A stretch of 64,000 nt of DNA from Methanogranum sp963676045 (GTDB lineage Archaea > Thermoplasmatota > Thermoplasmata > Methanomassiliicoccales > Methanomethylophilaceae), in the NCBI GenBank assembly GCA_963676045.1, contig OY780938.1, positions 124,001-188,000 on the forward strand, read 5' to 3'. How positions within the stretch are numbered: the stretch's first letter is position 1; every line of letters starts with the position of its first letter. Positions 54,467-63,943 of this stretch are shown here, piece by piece. Below the pieces are notes generated by a model. That model searched no databases, was not told the origin of the DNA, and was given only the letters and a program-made list of their open reading frames with translations. The position numbers and the translations under genes were made by a program.

Positions 54467-55426
54467 TCATCTTTTGCTTCCGCCGATCATGACAAGGTAC
54501 GCCAAGAGTGCTTCCAGCTGTATCCTTTCGTTGCTTCCTTCCACGATGCGGAATTCCACTTCTCCTGTCTTATCCATCAGTCTCACTTTTTCGGAGTCTG
54601 TTATGCTGAGTTCAAAGAAGGTCGCGTGTATCTGACGTATTATATCCTGTCCTGATAGTCCGTAGAACACCATGATGTTGTCAAGCATCTCCCTTGCATG
54701 AATGAAGTTACCGGAAAGTGCCGTCTCCAGCATCTTCTTCACTTCATCCGGATTGGCCATTCCCGTTGTTTGATATATTGTATCCAGCGTGATGGTCTTT
54801 CCCATGGATGCTGCCACCTGCAGGGAATTTATCGCACGTCTCATGTCGCCTCTGGCGACGTGTGCCAACCCTTCAAGGGCATCCTCATCGATCGATACAT
54901 TCTCCTTTTTGATTATCATGTTCAGATATTCTAAAACGTCATCCCTTGAAAGGGGGGTGAATCTGAACACGGCGCATCTCGATTGTATGGGGTCGATGAT
55001 CTTAGATGAATAATTGCATGAAAGTATGAAACGGCAGATCTTGGAATATTTTTCCATCGTCCTTCTTAATGCGGCTTGTGCATCGGCTGTCAGCGCATCG
55101 GCCTCGTCCATGAATATTATCTTGAATTCAGCATTACCTAGGGGCGAGGTCCTGGCGAATTCCTTGATCTTCCCTCTTACAACATCGATACCCCTCTCAT
55201 CCGATGCGTTGAGTTCGATGAAGTTGCCTTTCCATTCATCGCCGAACATCTCCTTGGCCATTGCAAGCGAGCATGTGGTCTTACCGGTTCCAGCTGGGCC
55301 GGTGAATAAGAGATGGGACATGTTCTTGGCAGCCACGTAAGCTTTCAATCTCTCTGTCACGTGCTTCTGTCCAACGACCTCGTCTAGGGTCTTAGGTCTA
55401 TACTTTTCGGTCCAGATCTCATTCAT
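54467..55426 (-). CDS. rfcS: Replication factor C small subunit
   Basis: A 319-residue AAA+ clamp-loader subunit: WTEKYRPKTLDEVVGQ at the start, Walker A GPAGTGKTT, Walker B MDEADALT, arginine-finger SRC box (IQSRCAVFRF) and the three-helix collar at the C terminus. With RfcL it loads PCNA. A TATA-like element near 55459-55469 favours the ATG at 55426 over the ATG at 55441. No intein. Confidence 0.96.
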   Translation of the reverse strand: MNEIWTEKYRPKTLDEVVGQKHVTERLKAYVAAKNMSHLLFTGPAGTGKTTCSLAMAKEMFGDEWKGNFIELNASDERGIDVVRGKIKEFARTSPLGNAEFKIIFMDEADALTADAQAALRRTMEKYSKICRFILSCNYSSKIIDPIQSRCAVFRFTPLSRDDVLEYLNMIIKKENVSIDEDALEGLAHVARGDMRRAINSLQVAASMGKTITLDTIYQTTGMANPDEVKKMLETALSGNFIHAREMLDNIMVFYGLSGQDIIRQIHATFFELSITDSEKVRLMDKTGEVEFRIVEGSNERIQLEALLAYLVMIGGSKR

Positions 55427-55508
55427 GGAAGATGCCTTCATTACTCCTAATGTAGAATGTGTTTATATTGTCATTGATATGGAAAGGGGTTGAATCGTGA
55501 GAAATCTC

Positions 55509-56714
55509 TCACGATCCAAGATTCGCTTTCGATATCGCTTCATCTATCTCTTTCTTCAACGAGATCGGAAGTCCTTCGATGCTTCCTGCGAGGAATCCTT
55601 TGACTATCATTCCAATGGCGTCATCCTCAGAAAGTCCACGTGACATAAGGTACTCTATCTGGTCTCTTGCGATCTTACCGACTGCTGCCTCGTGGGTCAT
55701 CTCGACGTCCGCTACGCGGGCCTCCAGTTCAGGTATGGCAAGAGTCAGGCCCCCATCCTCCAATACAAGACTTCTACATTCCAGGTGTGCTTTTGCACCT
55801 GCTGCATTGCCCACAAGTTTTCCACGAGCGATCATGGAACCGCCTTTCGTTATGCTTCTGGACATCAATTGTGCATTGGTGCCTTTGGCATTCAATATTG
55901 CCATTCCGCCGGTGTCCACGTTCGATCCTTTTTCTGCAAGGCACATGGTGTTGAATGCACAAGAGGCATTTTCGCCGTTAAGGTTCGCTACAGGATAGCT
56001 CTGCAACGATCCGACCGGATTCAAAAGTATGTAGTTGTTGGTGTATGACGAGTTCTTGCCCATGATGGTCGCAGTCCTAGGGCGAACTCCTGTTTCCTTT
56101 CCCCAGCTGTGTATCATGGAGAATTGTAACTTTGCGTTATCATGTATGTATATCTCAGATACACCCACATGCAAGGCGTCGTTGGAGTGTTGGGTAGTAG
56201 AGCATCCGGTTATTATTTCCAATGATGATCCCTCTTCCATTATTATGATATTATGAAGATTCTGTATGCTCTTGTTCTTATTCAACAGCATACACGTTTG
56301 TATGGGGTATTTTGCATGATATCCTTGTTTGACGCGTATGAAATATCCATCGGATTCTTCCAGATAGGTCTTCGCGGTATATTTGTCCTTCATAGGGTCC
56401 ATGGATTTCCACATGTAGTTTTTGACCCAATCATATTTCTTGAAGGCAGCCTGTGTGGATAACATCTCCACGCCATCTTGTTCTTTATTGGAGCAGTGGC
56501 TCATACCGTTGTCGATGAATATTATCGTACCAGAACGGTCCCCTTCACCGGTGACACCGACACGCGTCATCGTTTCTTTGAATTCATTGGATCCGGCGAT
56601 ATCTTCAATCTGAGTTGGTTCGCGCGTGCCTTCATCGAATTTTTCAAGGTCTATGTCTTTGCCGTATGCAGCTGCCTTGTTCAATGCTTTTTTTACATCT
56701 TCACCATTCTGCAT
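55509..56714 (-). CDS. sufB: SufB/SufD-family Fe-S scaffold protein
   Basis: A 401-residue right-handed beta-helix protein of the SufBD family. HNIIIMEEGSSLEIITGCST, RSLVLEDGG and the C-terminal HEAAVGKIARDQIEYLMSRGLSEDDA (in part) are typical. With SufC it builds Fe-S clusters. The ATG at 56714 overlaps the end of SufC by 22 bases. As in many archaea there is one SufB/D protein and no SufD gene beside it. The frame extends to 56897, but that lies inside SufC. Confidence 0.9.
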   Translation of the reverse strand: MQNGEDVKKALNKAAAYGKDIDLEKFDEGTREPTQIEDIAGSNEFKETMTRVGVTGEGDRSGTIIFIDNGMSHCSNKEQDGVEMLSTQAAFKKYDWVKNYMWKSMDPMKDKYTAKTYLEESDGYFIRVKQGYHAKYPIQTCMLLNKNKSIQNLHNIIIMEEGSSLEIITGCSTTQHSNDALHVGVSEIYIHDNAKLQFSMIHSWGKETGVRPRTATIMGKNSSYTNNYILLNPVGSLQSYPVANLNGENASCAFNTMCLAEKGSNVDTGGMAILNAKGTNAQLMSRSITKGGSMIARGKLVGNAAGAKAHLECRSLVLEDGGLTLAIPELEARVADVEMTHEAAVGKIARDQIEYLMSRGLSEDDAIGMIVKGFLAGSIEGLPISLKKEIDEAISKANLGS

Positions 56715-57445
56715 TTTATGCACTCTCCATATCCTCTTTCTCTGATGTCCTTTAGAAGGTCCATTGGACGGCCAGTGCAACATATCATTCCATCTTTCAT
56801 TATGAATGCGGTATCTGCACCGATGTAATCCAATATCTGTCCCGTATGTGTTATCACCAACGAAGAGACATTCCTCTTCGCCTTCTCCGCTCCGCACAGT
56901 GTCTTATTGTATAGCAGTTCATGGACCTTATTTCCGATCAGGCCTATGCTTTCAATATCAACTCCTGATTCAGGTTCGTCCAAAAGTACGAATTCAGGTT
57001 GCTGTGCCGTTAATTGGAGCAATTCCGACCTCTTGATCTCTCCTCCGGAGAATCCTACGTTGATGTCGCGGTCCATGAATTTGTCCATTTTGAATTTGTC
57101 CGCATTTTTGATGACATTTTCGCAGTCACTATTTTTAGCTGTGGCTCTCACGAGGTCCCCTAATTTGACACCGGTGACATTGGGGGGTCTTTGCATCATC
57201 ATCCCTATGCCGAGCTTTGCACGTTGATCCACAGACATATTCGTTATATCGGCGCCTTTGAAAATTATCTTTCCCTGTGTGACCTCGATGTTGCCATATC
57301 CCATTATGGCGGCAAGCAATGTGGATTTACCAGAACCGTTGGGTCCGAAGAGTACGCATGTATGTCCCTCAGGTATAGTGAGGTTTATGCCTTTTAGGAT
57401 CTCTCTGCCTCCAGCCTTTACGTGTAGGTCTCTGATCTCTAGCAT
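56693..57445 (-). CDS. sufC: Fe-S assembly ATPase SufC
   Basis: A 250-residue ABC ATPase: Walker A GPNGSGKST, Q-loop near MMQRPPNVTG, signature FSGGEIKRSELLQ and Walker B VLLDEPESGVD. Motifs and length match SufC. It powers the SufBC complex. It is the first gene of the sufCB operon. Confidence 0.95.
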   Translation of the reverse strand: MLEIRDLHVKAGGREILKGINLTIPEGHTCVLFGPNGSGKSTLLAAIMGYGNIEVTQGKIIFKGADITNMSVDQRAKLGIGMMMQRPPNVTGVKLGDLVRATAKNSDCENVIKNADKFKMDKFMDRDINVGFSGGEIKRSELLQLTAQQPEFVLLDEPESGVDIESIGLIGNKVHELLYNKTLCGAEKAKRNVSSLVITHTGQILDYIGADTAFIMKDGMICCTGRPMDLLKDIRERGYGECIKCRMVKM

Positions 57446-57496
57446 TATAACACCAATTCTTGATATTGAACCGCCGTTTAATAAACTATTGTAGAG

Positions 57497-57576
57497 CTGG
57501 CATTTTAAATTAGTATTTGCCAGTTAGTAAGCATGTCAACGACGGCCATATGACGGGAAACGGATCTAAATGGCCG
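57497..57576. promoter_or_regulatory. Two inverted repeats between sufC and the NIF3-like gene
   Basis: CTGGCA (57497-57502) pairs with TGCCAG (57518-57523). CGGCCAT (57543-57549) pairs with ATGGCCG (57570-57576). Both lie in the divergent gap, and an AT-rich TATA-like stretch lies inside the first. They may control sufCB or the forward gene. Confidence 0.4.
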
Positions 57577-57644
57577 GTGTATTCGTATATCGATAACATC
57601 TGATAAGATAGATTATAATTTCAGGATTTCATTGGGGGGCTCAT

Positions 57645-58607
57645 ATGAAAGTATATGACGCCTACAAACTGGCAATCGAGACAGGTATGAAGAACGATCC
57701 ACGTCCTATGGATGAGGTGGAATTGGTGCTCAATGATGCCAAGGAAGAATATGAGAGCGTTTCAGAAGACATGAAGCCATATTTCGACAAGGAGAAACTT
57801 TGGAACCCGTATGCAGATTCCCGTATGATGTGGGGAGAGGAATTGGCCAAGGAGACAGAGGCCGAGATGTTCATGTGGGGCATAGACATAGACACTTCCG
57901 AGATATTGTTGGCAGATAGATTGAAAGAGAAAGGAAAGAGCATCTCAGCGGTCGTTGCCCATCATCCTATCGGCAGGTCAAGGACATGTTTCCCCGAAGT
58001 GATGTGGATGCAGACAGGGATGTATGATGATGTGAACGTCCCTATAAACATACTCGAAGGTTTGATGAGACCCAGGATGGAAGAGGTCAAGAAGAATGTA
58101 ATGGGTTCGAATTACAACAAGCCGGTCGATGCTGCAAAGTATCTCGATATGCTAATGTTCAATGTACATAGCCCGGCAGATAATATGGTCCAAAAGCACA
58201 TGGGAAATATGTTGAAGGATTCAGAACCAAAGTACCTAGAGGACATAGTGAACAGATTGATGAAAGAGCCAGAGTTCCAAGAGGCTGCAAGATTGAACGA
58301 TCCGCCAAAGATAATGGTAGGCAGCAAGAAGAACCACTGCGGCAAAGTGATATGCAAGATGACAGGTGGAACCTCGGGACCCAAGGAGCTGTACGATAAG
58401 CTTGCCATAGCAGGTGTGGGCACAGTCGTCGGAATGCATTTTCCAGATGACCATCTAGAGGAATGTAAGAAACACAACATAAACGTCGTCATATCTGGAC
58501 ATATGGCATCAGATTCGATGGGAATAAACCTTATATGTGATGTCTGGGAGAAGAAAGGCATCGATGTAATAGGATGTTCCGGATTCACAAGGTTCAGTAG
58601 GAATTGA
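57645..58607 (+). CDS. NIF3-like (DUF34) metal-centre protein
   Basis: A 320-residue protein. Its VVAHHPIGRS and C-terminal VVISGHMASDSMGINL match the metal-site motifs of the NIF3/DUF34 family. The middle part is longer than usual. Members bind two metal ions, and their biochemical role is still debated. It lies immediately upstream of the Orc1/Cdc6 gene. Confidence 0.65.
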   Translation: MKVYDAYKLAIETGMKNDPRPMDEVELVLNDAKEEYESVSEDMKPYFDKEKLWNPYADSRMMWGEELAKETEAEMFMWGIDIDTSEILLADRLKEKGKSISAVVAHHPIGRSRTCFPEVMWMQTGMYDDVNVPINILEGLMRPRMEEVKKNVMGSNYNKPVDAAKYLDMLMFNVHSPADNMVQKHMGNMLKDSEPKYLEDIVNRLMKEPEFQEAARLNDPPKIMVGSKKNHCGKVICKMTGGTSGPKELYDKLAIAGVGTVVGMHFPDDHLEECKKHNINVVISGHMASDSMGINLICDVWEKKGIDVIGCSGFTRFSRN

Positions 58608-58608
58608 G

Positions 58609-59790
58609 ATGTTCGATCGTGTATCTTCCATCATCAAGGATAGCACAAAGCTTTCTTTCGAATATGTTCCAGATAACCTTATCCATAGGGAAGAACAGAT
58701 GAAGCAATTGGAAATGCTGTTCCGTCCAATGGTGATGGAAGGTCGCGGTTGTTCAGCTTTTCTTTCTGGAGGTGTCGGTACTGGTAAGACCGCCACCGCA
58801 AAACGTTTTTGCGAGGACATGTCAAGGTATTGTGCCAGGACCAGCAAATTGATGGATTACGCATTCGTGAATTGCAGGATAAGGAATACAGAATACAGTG
58901 TGCTATTGTATCTTGTCAGGCATTTCGATCCTGGTTTTCCGGAGAGGGGATTCTCGGCAGAAGAGATGCTCAGATCATTCCGTACGCATATTGAGAATAG
59001 TGCCAGACCAATGATGGTCGTGCTTGATGAGGTAGATATGCTGTTGAAGAACAACAGTAAGAATATAGTATATCAGATGATGAGGATGAATGACGAGTTG
59101 AAGAAATCATCTGTTTCACTCATGATGATATCCCAGGGTTCAATATCTGAGTTATTGGACGAAGCATCGATATCAACTTTCAAGCGTGCCAACACAGTAA
59201 GATTCGACAGGTATTCAACAATTGATCTGAAGGAGATAATAGAGGCAAGAGCGAAGGAAGCGCTGGTCCCGAATTCCTTAGGTGTCGAGGAGATCTCGCT
59301 TCTGGCGGAAATAGCATCTCAATATGGCGATGCAAGATTCGCGATAGAATTGATAGAGCGCTCAGCATCCATCGCGGAGTCGGAGGATGTTGGACGCATA
59401 ACCGCCGATGATATACGTACCGCAAATGCGATGATATACAGCGATGTATCAGAGAACAAGCTAAAGGATCTGGACGTCAATAGGAAATTGGCACTTCTTG
59501 CGATATCGCGTGCCATCAAATCATCAACGTATATCAGCATAACCTCTGCTGAGAAGACCTATTCCGTCGTATGCGAGGAATACGATCAGGTCGCAAGGAA
59601 ACATACCCAATTCTGGACATACGTTCAGGACATGGAGCATATGGGTCTTCTTTCAACGGAAGTGAAGAGCGAGATAGAAGGCGGCAGGGTCACATACATC
59701 TCCATACCCAACATACCGCCAAAGGAATTGGCAAAGAAATTAGAATATCTCTTGGAACTTCCTCAATCATCAGAAGAGTACGAGTGGTAA
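58609..59790 (+). CDS. cdc6: Orc1/Cdc6-family replication initiator
   Basis: A 393-residue AAA+ protein: LIHREEQMKQLE at the start, Walker A GGVGTGKTA (about 54), Walker B VVLDEVDMLL and a C-terminal winged helix (about 295-380). It binds origins or loads MCM. I do not see a clear origin recognition box nearby, so it may be a paralogue away from its origin. It follows the NIF3-like gene by one base and precedes the tRNA thiolase gene by one base. Confidence 0.93.
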   Translation: MFDRVSSIIKDSTKLSFEYVPDNLIHREEQMKQLEMLFRPMVMEGRGCSAFLSGGVGTGKTATAKRFCEDMSRYCARTSKLMDYAFVNCRIRNTEYSVLLYLVRHFDPGFPERGFSAEEMLRSFRTHIENSARPMMVVLDEVDMLLKNNSKNIVYQMMRMNDELKKSSVSLMMISQGSISELLDEASISTFKRANTVRFDRYSTIDLKEIIEARAKEALVPNSLGVEEISLLAEIASQYGDARFAIELIERSASIAESEDVGRITADDIRTANAMIYSDVSENKLKDLDVNRKLALLAISRAIKSSTYISITSAEKTYSVVCEEYDQVARKHTQFWTYVQDMEHMGLLSTEVKSEIEGGRVTYISIPNIPPKELAKKLEYLLELPQSSEEYEW

Positions 59791-59791
59791 G

Positions 59792-60718
59792 ATGAAATGC
59801 GATCTATGCGGTCATGAGGCTGTAACACTAATACGCTACAACGGCTCACATCTATGTTCTGAACATTTTCAAAGCTATGTGGAGAAAAGGGTGAAAAGGG
59901 AGATAAGAAAACAGATCAATGTAAGGTCTGGAGACGTCCTCGCAGTCGCTGTTTCCGGGGGCAAGGACAGCATGGTGACGCTCCATATGGTGGATTCAAT
60001 ATTCAAGGAAAGAGGGGATATCGCCATATGTGCCATTTCCATAGATGAAGGCATAAAGGGATACAGGCCGCCGAGTCTCGACATAGTGAGGGATTTCTGC
60101 AGAGAGAGGGATATCGAGTGGCGTGTGCGTTCTTTTTCAGAATTAGGTCTCAACATGGACGATGTCGCACCAGTATCCGGGGAGAACAGCCCTTGTACGT
60201 ACTGTGGCGTCTTCAGACGCAAATTGATGAACGATGAGGCTAACAAAGCAGGTGCCAGATTTTTGGGAACAGGACACAATCTCGACGATATGGCCCAATC
60301 GATAATGATGAATTTCGTGCGTGGTGACATCGAAAGATTGGCAAGGTTGGGTCCACATACGAAGGTTCAGCCAGGTCTTGTACCCAGATTCCATCCGTTG
60401 AGGATGATACCCGAGAAGGAATCCCTATTGTACGCGATAGTCTCAGAGATACCATTCTGGGACGGGGAGTGTCCTTACTGGCAGGCGGCCCTTAGAAATC
60501 AATACAGGGAAGTCGTAGATGAATTGGAATCAAGGTCTCCAGGTTCAAAATTCAGTATACTGTCCTCTTACGATCAATTGCGTCCAATGTTGTCAGAGGA
60601 ATATACCGCGGCGGCACTTCATTTCTGCGAATGCGGTGAGCCGACATTAGGTAAAAGATGTAAAGCCTGCGAATATTCTGAGATATTGAAGAAAAGGATA
60701 TCGGAAAAGATCATCTGA
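59792..60718 (+). CDS. tRNA 2-thiolation protein (NcsA/Ctu1 type)
   Basis: A 308-residue protein: N-terminal zinc finger (CDLCGH, CSEHF), PP-loop SGGKDSM (about 55), CTYCGVFRRKL, then Cys222 and a C-terminal zinc ribbon (CECG and CKACE). This matches the TIGR00269/Ctu1/TtcA group that puts sulfur on wobble uridine of tRNA. A Ubl carrier or persulfide should supply sulfur; none adjoins it. It overlaps the radical SAM gene tail to tail by eight bases. Confidence 0.9.
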   Translation: MKCDLCGHEAVTLIRYNGSHLCSEHFQSYVEKRVKREIRKQINVRSGDVLAVAVSGGKDSMVTLHMVDSIFKERGDIAICAISIDEGIKGYRPPSLDIVRDFCRERDIEWRVRSFSELGLNMDDVAPVSGENSPCTYCGVFRRKLMNDEANKAGARFLGTGHNLDDMAQSIMMNFVRGDIERLARLGPHTKVQPGLVPRFHPLRMIPEKESLLYAIVSEIPFWDGECPYWQAALRNQYREVVDELESRSPGSKFSILSSYDQLRPMLSEEYTAAALHFCECGEPTLGKRCKACEYSEILKKRISEKII

Positions 60719-61742
60719 TATCCCTGAAAGGAACGATGTCGCAGCAGGTGCACTCTATGCACATGGTGTGGAAGCTGCGTGTGTCGAGATTATATTTCTC
60801 TAGCATCTTCTTCTGCGTCTTCGCTATTGATATGACGCGATCTGAAGTTATAGCAGGTTGCTCGCCGATCGCCTTCTTCAGATTCTCCCTGTTCATGGAG
60901 TTCTGCCTCAGCGCCCTCACGGTAGGGACAACCCCAATGTAACATAGTTTTTCAAAACATTCCGTGATCTCCTTATCGCTCTCACCCATTCCGAATATGA
61001 TGTTGGAACTCACTTTTCCTTTTCCGAATATCATGACCGCGTGTTCAAGCATTTCCCATATCTCATCGTAGTTGAGCTCAGGGCATACTTTCCTGAATAT
61101 CGCCTCGTTAGGGGATTCGAGATTCAGTTTTATCTCAGTGGCCCCTGCTTCTTTCAACATTTCTATGTGTCTCTTCTTAGTGACATATGGTTCCACACCG
61201 ATAGGTATGTCCAAGAATTCATTGCGCAACGCGGTTATACAGGACAAGAACCTATCCACGGTATTGTCAACGGAACCTACCACGCCGCTGGTGAGGGATA
61301 TGGAGACCACCTTCTGTTTTGAGATCGCTTCCTTTACCTTTTTCACTATGTCGTCATCAGAGAACCCTTTGAAACTATCATTGTCGAGCAGAGGCGAGGT
61401 GCAGTATGCGCAATGATACATGCATCTTGGATCAAGATTGAAGAAAGCCTGTTCAGGACAGTGATATACCACCGGCCTCAGCTCTATCTTTTCCAGGAAT
61501 GGCTTGCCGTTCCTCGTCATGGCATAGCCCTTGTCCTTGACGACGAGTTCAAAATCTCCATTTTCATAGGATATCGATTTTTTCACTCTGAATCTGTCGA
61601 AGGCGAACACCATCGAACCATATCCAGCCCCCGGTCCTGCAGTAGAATGGGATATCCTGAAGGGTAGATCGAAATCCTCAGGTATCTTTACCGGTCCACC
61701 GAGTATGAGCTCAGCTTTTTTGAGTATCAGATCCTCTTCCAT
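60711..61742 (-). CDS. Radical SAM protein, function unknown
   Basis: A 343-residue protein with the cluster motif CMYHCAYC (CxxxCxxC, about 107-114) and a TIM-barrel layout (SLTSGVVG, IGVEPYVTKK, EIKLNLESPNE, NIIFGMGES). A C-terminal CIECTCCD may bind a second cluster or metal. It vaguely recalls biotin-synthase-like methanogen proteins. I cannot name the product. The start overlaps the end of cysS by 16 bases, so it is probably co-expressed with cysE and cysS. Confidence 0.8.
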   Translation of the reverse strand: MEEDLILKKAELILGGPVKIPEDFDLPFRISHSTAGPGAGYGSMVFAFDRFRVKKSISYENGDFELVVKDKGYAMTRNGKPFLEKIELRPVVYHCPEQAFFNLDPRCMYHCAYCTSPLLDNDSFKGFSDDDIVKKVKEAISKQKVVSISLTSGVVGSVDNTVDRFLSCITALRNEFLDIPIGVEPYVTKKRHIEMLKEAGATEIKLNLESPNEAIFRKVCPELNYDEIWEMLEHAVMIFGKGKVSSNIIFGMGESDKEITECFEKLCYIGVVPTVRALRQNSMNRENLKKAIGEQPAITSDRVISIAKTQKKMLEKYNLDTRSFHTMCIECTCCDIVPFRDIR

Positions 61743-63157
61743 TTGACACCATCCGCTGAGTCCTCTAGTTTGTATCCAGCAGCAGCCAGTTTATCCCTGA
61801 TCATATCTGCGATCTCATACTGTTTGCGGGACCTGAGTTCTTTGCGAAGGTCGATGAGTATGTTCATCACAGCATCGAATGAGCCATCATCCTTAAGGTC
61901 TTCTTCTGGTAATATGCCAAGGACAGCATCGAATTCCTTCATCAATGCAATTATCCTCCGGGCATCCTTCTTCGTGAGGGTCCTTTCGGCCATGGCCTTG
62001 TTGGTGGTTCTCGCCAATTGGAACAATTCCTCAATAGCTGCGCGCGTATTGAAATCATCATCCATGGCATATTTGAATCCAGTATTCGATGCATCGATCA
62101 TGTCGCAGATGTCCCCGTCTCCCTCTGGTCCCGTTTTTGCATACGACTGGAGTTCGCGATAGTTGTTCCACAACCTCTTGAGTGCGTTCTGGGCATCGAT
62201 GAGCATGTCCTCGCCGTATACCAAGGGGCTGCTGTAATGCGTGTTCAGGAAATAGAAACGGATGGTGTACTTGTCGAATTTCTCTGCGACATCTTTGACT
62301 CTGAAGAAATTCCCAAGGGATTTGGACATCTTCTCTTCTCTGGAATTACCCATGCCTTTTACTTGCAACATCCCATTGTGCATCCAATAATTGGCAAGCG
62401 GTTTATCGTTGGCTGCCTCTGATTGCAGGATCTCATTCTCATGATGAGGGAAAATGAGGTCATTGCCGCCTCCGTGTATATCTATGGTATCTCCAAGGTG
62501 ATGTTTTATCATGGCAGAGCATTCAATGTGCCAACCAGGTCTTCCTTCTCCCCAAGGTGAGTTCCAACAGCAATGCTCTTCAGGCTTGGCGGCCTTCCAA
62601 ACAGCAAAGTCCAATGGGTCTTTCTTCTGTTCATCCTGCGATATACGTCCAGATGATTCCATGTCCTCTATCTTCCTATTGGAAAGTTTTCCGTAATCCG
62701 ATTTCTTTCTCACAGAGAAATACACGCTGCCATCAGGTGTCTCGTACCCATATCCATTCTCGATGATCTTATTCACCATGGATATGATATCGTCCATGCT
62801 CTCGCTGGCCTTTGGATACAGGTCGGCCTTGTTTATGCCAAGTTTGGATGCATCCTTGAAGTATTCCTCGATGTATCTCTTGGACAGTTCCAATGGATCG
62901 ATCCCTTCCTTGTTCGCCTTTATTATGATCTTGTCGTCCACATCTGTGAAGTTGGTGACATGCGTAACATCATATCCTGAATACCTGAGATATCTGGCGA
63001 CCATGTCGAATACGATCATGCTCCTCGCATGTCCCATATGGATATCATCGTAGACGGTCACGCCACAAACATACATCTTGACCTTTCCAGGTTCTATTGA
63101 TACGAATTCTTCCTTCTTATTGGTCAGGTTGTTGTGGATCATCAATGACATTTTCAT
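61727..63157 (-). CDS. cysS: Cysteinyl-tRNA synthetase
   Basis: A full-length 476-residue class I synthetase: HMGHARS (HIGH motif), the zinc ligands (VCGVTVYD, IECSAM, HGGGNDL, HHENE) and KMSKSLGN (KMSKS). It charges tRNA-Cys with cysteine. It is coupled by ATGA to cysE, so cysteine synthesis and charging are made together. Confidence 0.97.
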   Translation of the reverse strand: MKMSLMIHNNLTNKKEEFVSIEPGKVKMYVCGVTVYDDIHMGHARSMIVFDMVARYLRYSGYDVTHVTNFTDVDDKIIIKANKEGIDPLELSKRYIEEYFKDASKLGINKADLYPKASESMDDIISMVNKIIENGYGYETPDGSVYFSVRKKSDYGKLSNRKIEDMESSGRISQDEQKKDPLDFAVWKAAKPEEHCCWNSPWGEGRPGWHIECSAMIKHHLGDTIDIHGGGNDLIFPHHENEILQSEAANDKPLANYWMHNGMLQVKGMGNSREEKMSKSLGNFFRVKDVAEKFDKYTIRFYFLNTHYSSPLVYGEDMLIDAQNALKRLWNNYRELQSYAKTGPEGDGDICDMIDASNTGFKYAMDDDFNTRAAIEELFQLARTTNKAMAERTLTKKDARRIIALMKEFDAVLGILPEEDLKDDGSFDAVMNILIDLRKELRSRKQYEIADMIRDKLAAAGYKLEDSADGVKWKRI

Positions 63158-63846
63158 TCCTTCTTGAAAGTGGAGTTTTTCGGTATGGACAAAGTTGCAA
63201 GGTCATGTAGGTCAGAGGCATCTTGCAATTGCTTTATCGCCTCGCGGAGTGTCTGTATCTCGCATTCCAATTGTTGAACGCGATCGGATATGTAATCAGG
63301 CAGATCGTTGTGCTGCAGTGGGTCGTGTTTAACGCCATCCTTCAGTATTATCTTTCCAGGCACACCTACAACCGTGCAGTTGGGGGGAACGTCCTTCAGG
63401 ACCACCGATCCTGCCCCTATCCTCACGTTGTCGCCGATGGTTATATCGCCGAGCACGGTAGCGTTGGCACCGCACACGATATTGTTACCAAGTGTCGGGT
63501 GTCTCTTTCCTTTGTTGGATGATACACCTCCGAGCGTCACTCCTTGGTAAAGAGTTACATCGTTCCCTATTATTGTGGTCTCACCAATGACGACACCGGT
63601 CGCATGGTCTATGAAGAATCCTTTGCCAATTGTGGCGCCAGGGTGTATGTCACATCCTGTGAGTTGATGTGCAGTGAAATTGATCTCCCTCGCTTCCATA
63701 TATTTGCCTTGCAGCCATAGTTCGTGGCTCTCTCTATACATGGATACTGCGTGAAGTCCAGTATGGAATCTGATCGCATCCTCCTCATTAATGACGGCAG
63801 GGTCGCGCTCCATTACCGCTTTAAGGTCATCAGGGTCTATCTTCAT
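63154..63846 (-). CDS. cysE: Serine O-acetyltransferase
   Basis: A 230-residue left-handed beta-helix enzyme: GCDIHPGATIGKGFFIDHATG split over hexapeptide repeats, the catalytic His in DHATG, GGVSSNKGKRHPTLG and a C-terminal coiled coil. It makes O-acetylserine, the substrate of cysteine synthase. A TATA-like ATAAATAA lies about 35 bases upstream. First gene of the cysE-cysS-radical SAM operon. Confidence 0.93.
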   Translation of the reverse strand: MKIDPDDLKAVMERDPAVINEEDAIRFHTGLHAVSMYRESHELWLQGKYMEAREINFTAHQLTGCDIHPGATIGKGFFIDHATGVVIGETTIIGNDVTLYQGVTLGGVSSNKGKRHPTLGNNIVCGANATVLGDITIGDNVRIGAGSVVLKDVPPNCTVVGVPGKIILKDGVKHDPLQHNDLPDYISDRVQQLECEIQTLREAIKQLQDASDLHDLATLSIPKNSTFKKE

Positions 63847-63915
63847 GCTATCAGTACGTCAATGGATACCCCGTTTATTTATCTATTTATCAGGCAATGA
63901 TATTTGGTGATGGAT

Positions 63916-63936
63916 GGGATGGCACGAGGCCATCCC
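63916..63936. terminator. Hairpin near the window end
   Basis: GGGATGGC pairs with GCCATCCC across a 5-base loop. It lies just after the stop of the partial reverse gene and before the cysE promoter. No T run is visible. Confidence 0.4.
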
Positions 63937-63943
63937 TGTAGGG

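Noticed and set aside
57446..57644. Replication origin near Orc1/Cdc6
   Set aside because: I see inverted repeats but no recognisable origin recognition box or strong AT-rich unwinding element, and the initiator gene lies a full gene away.
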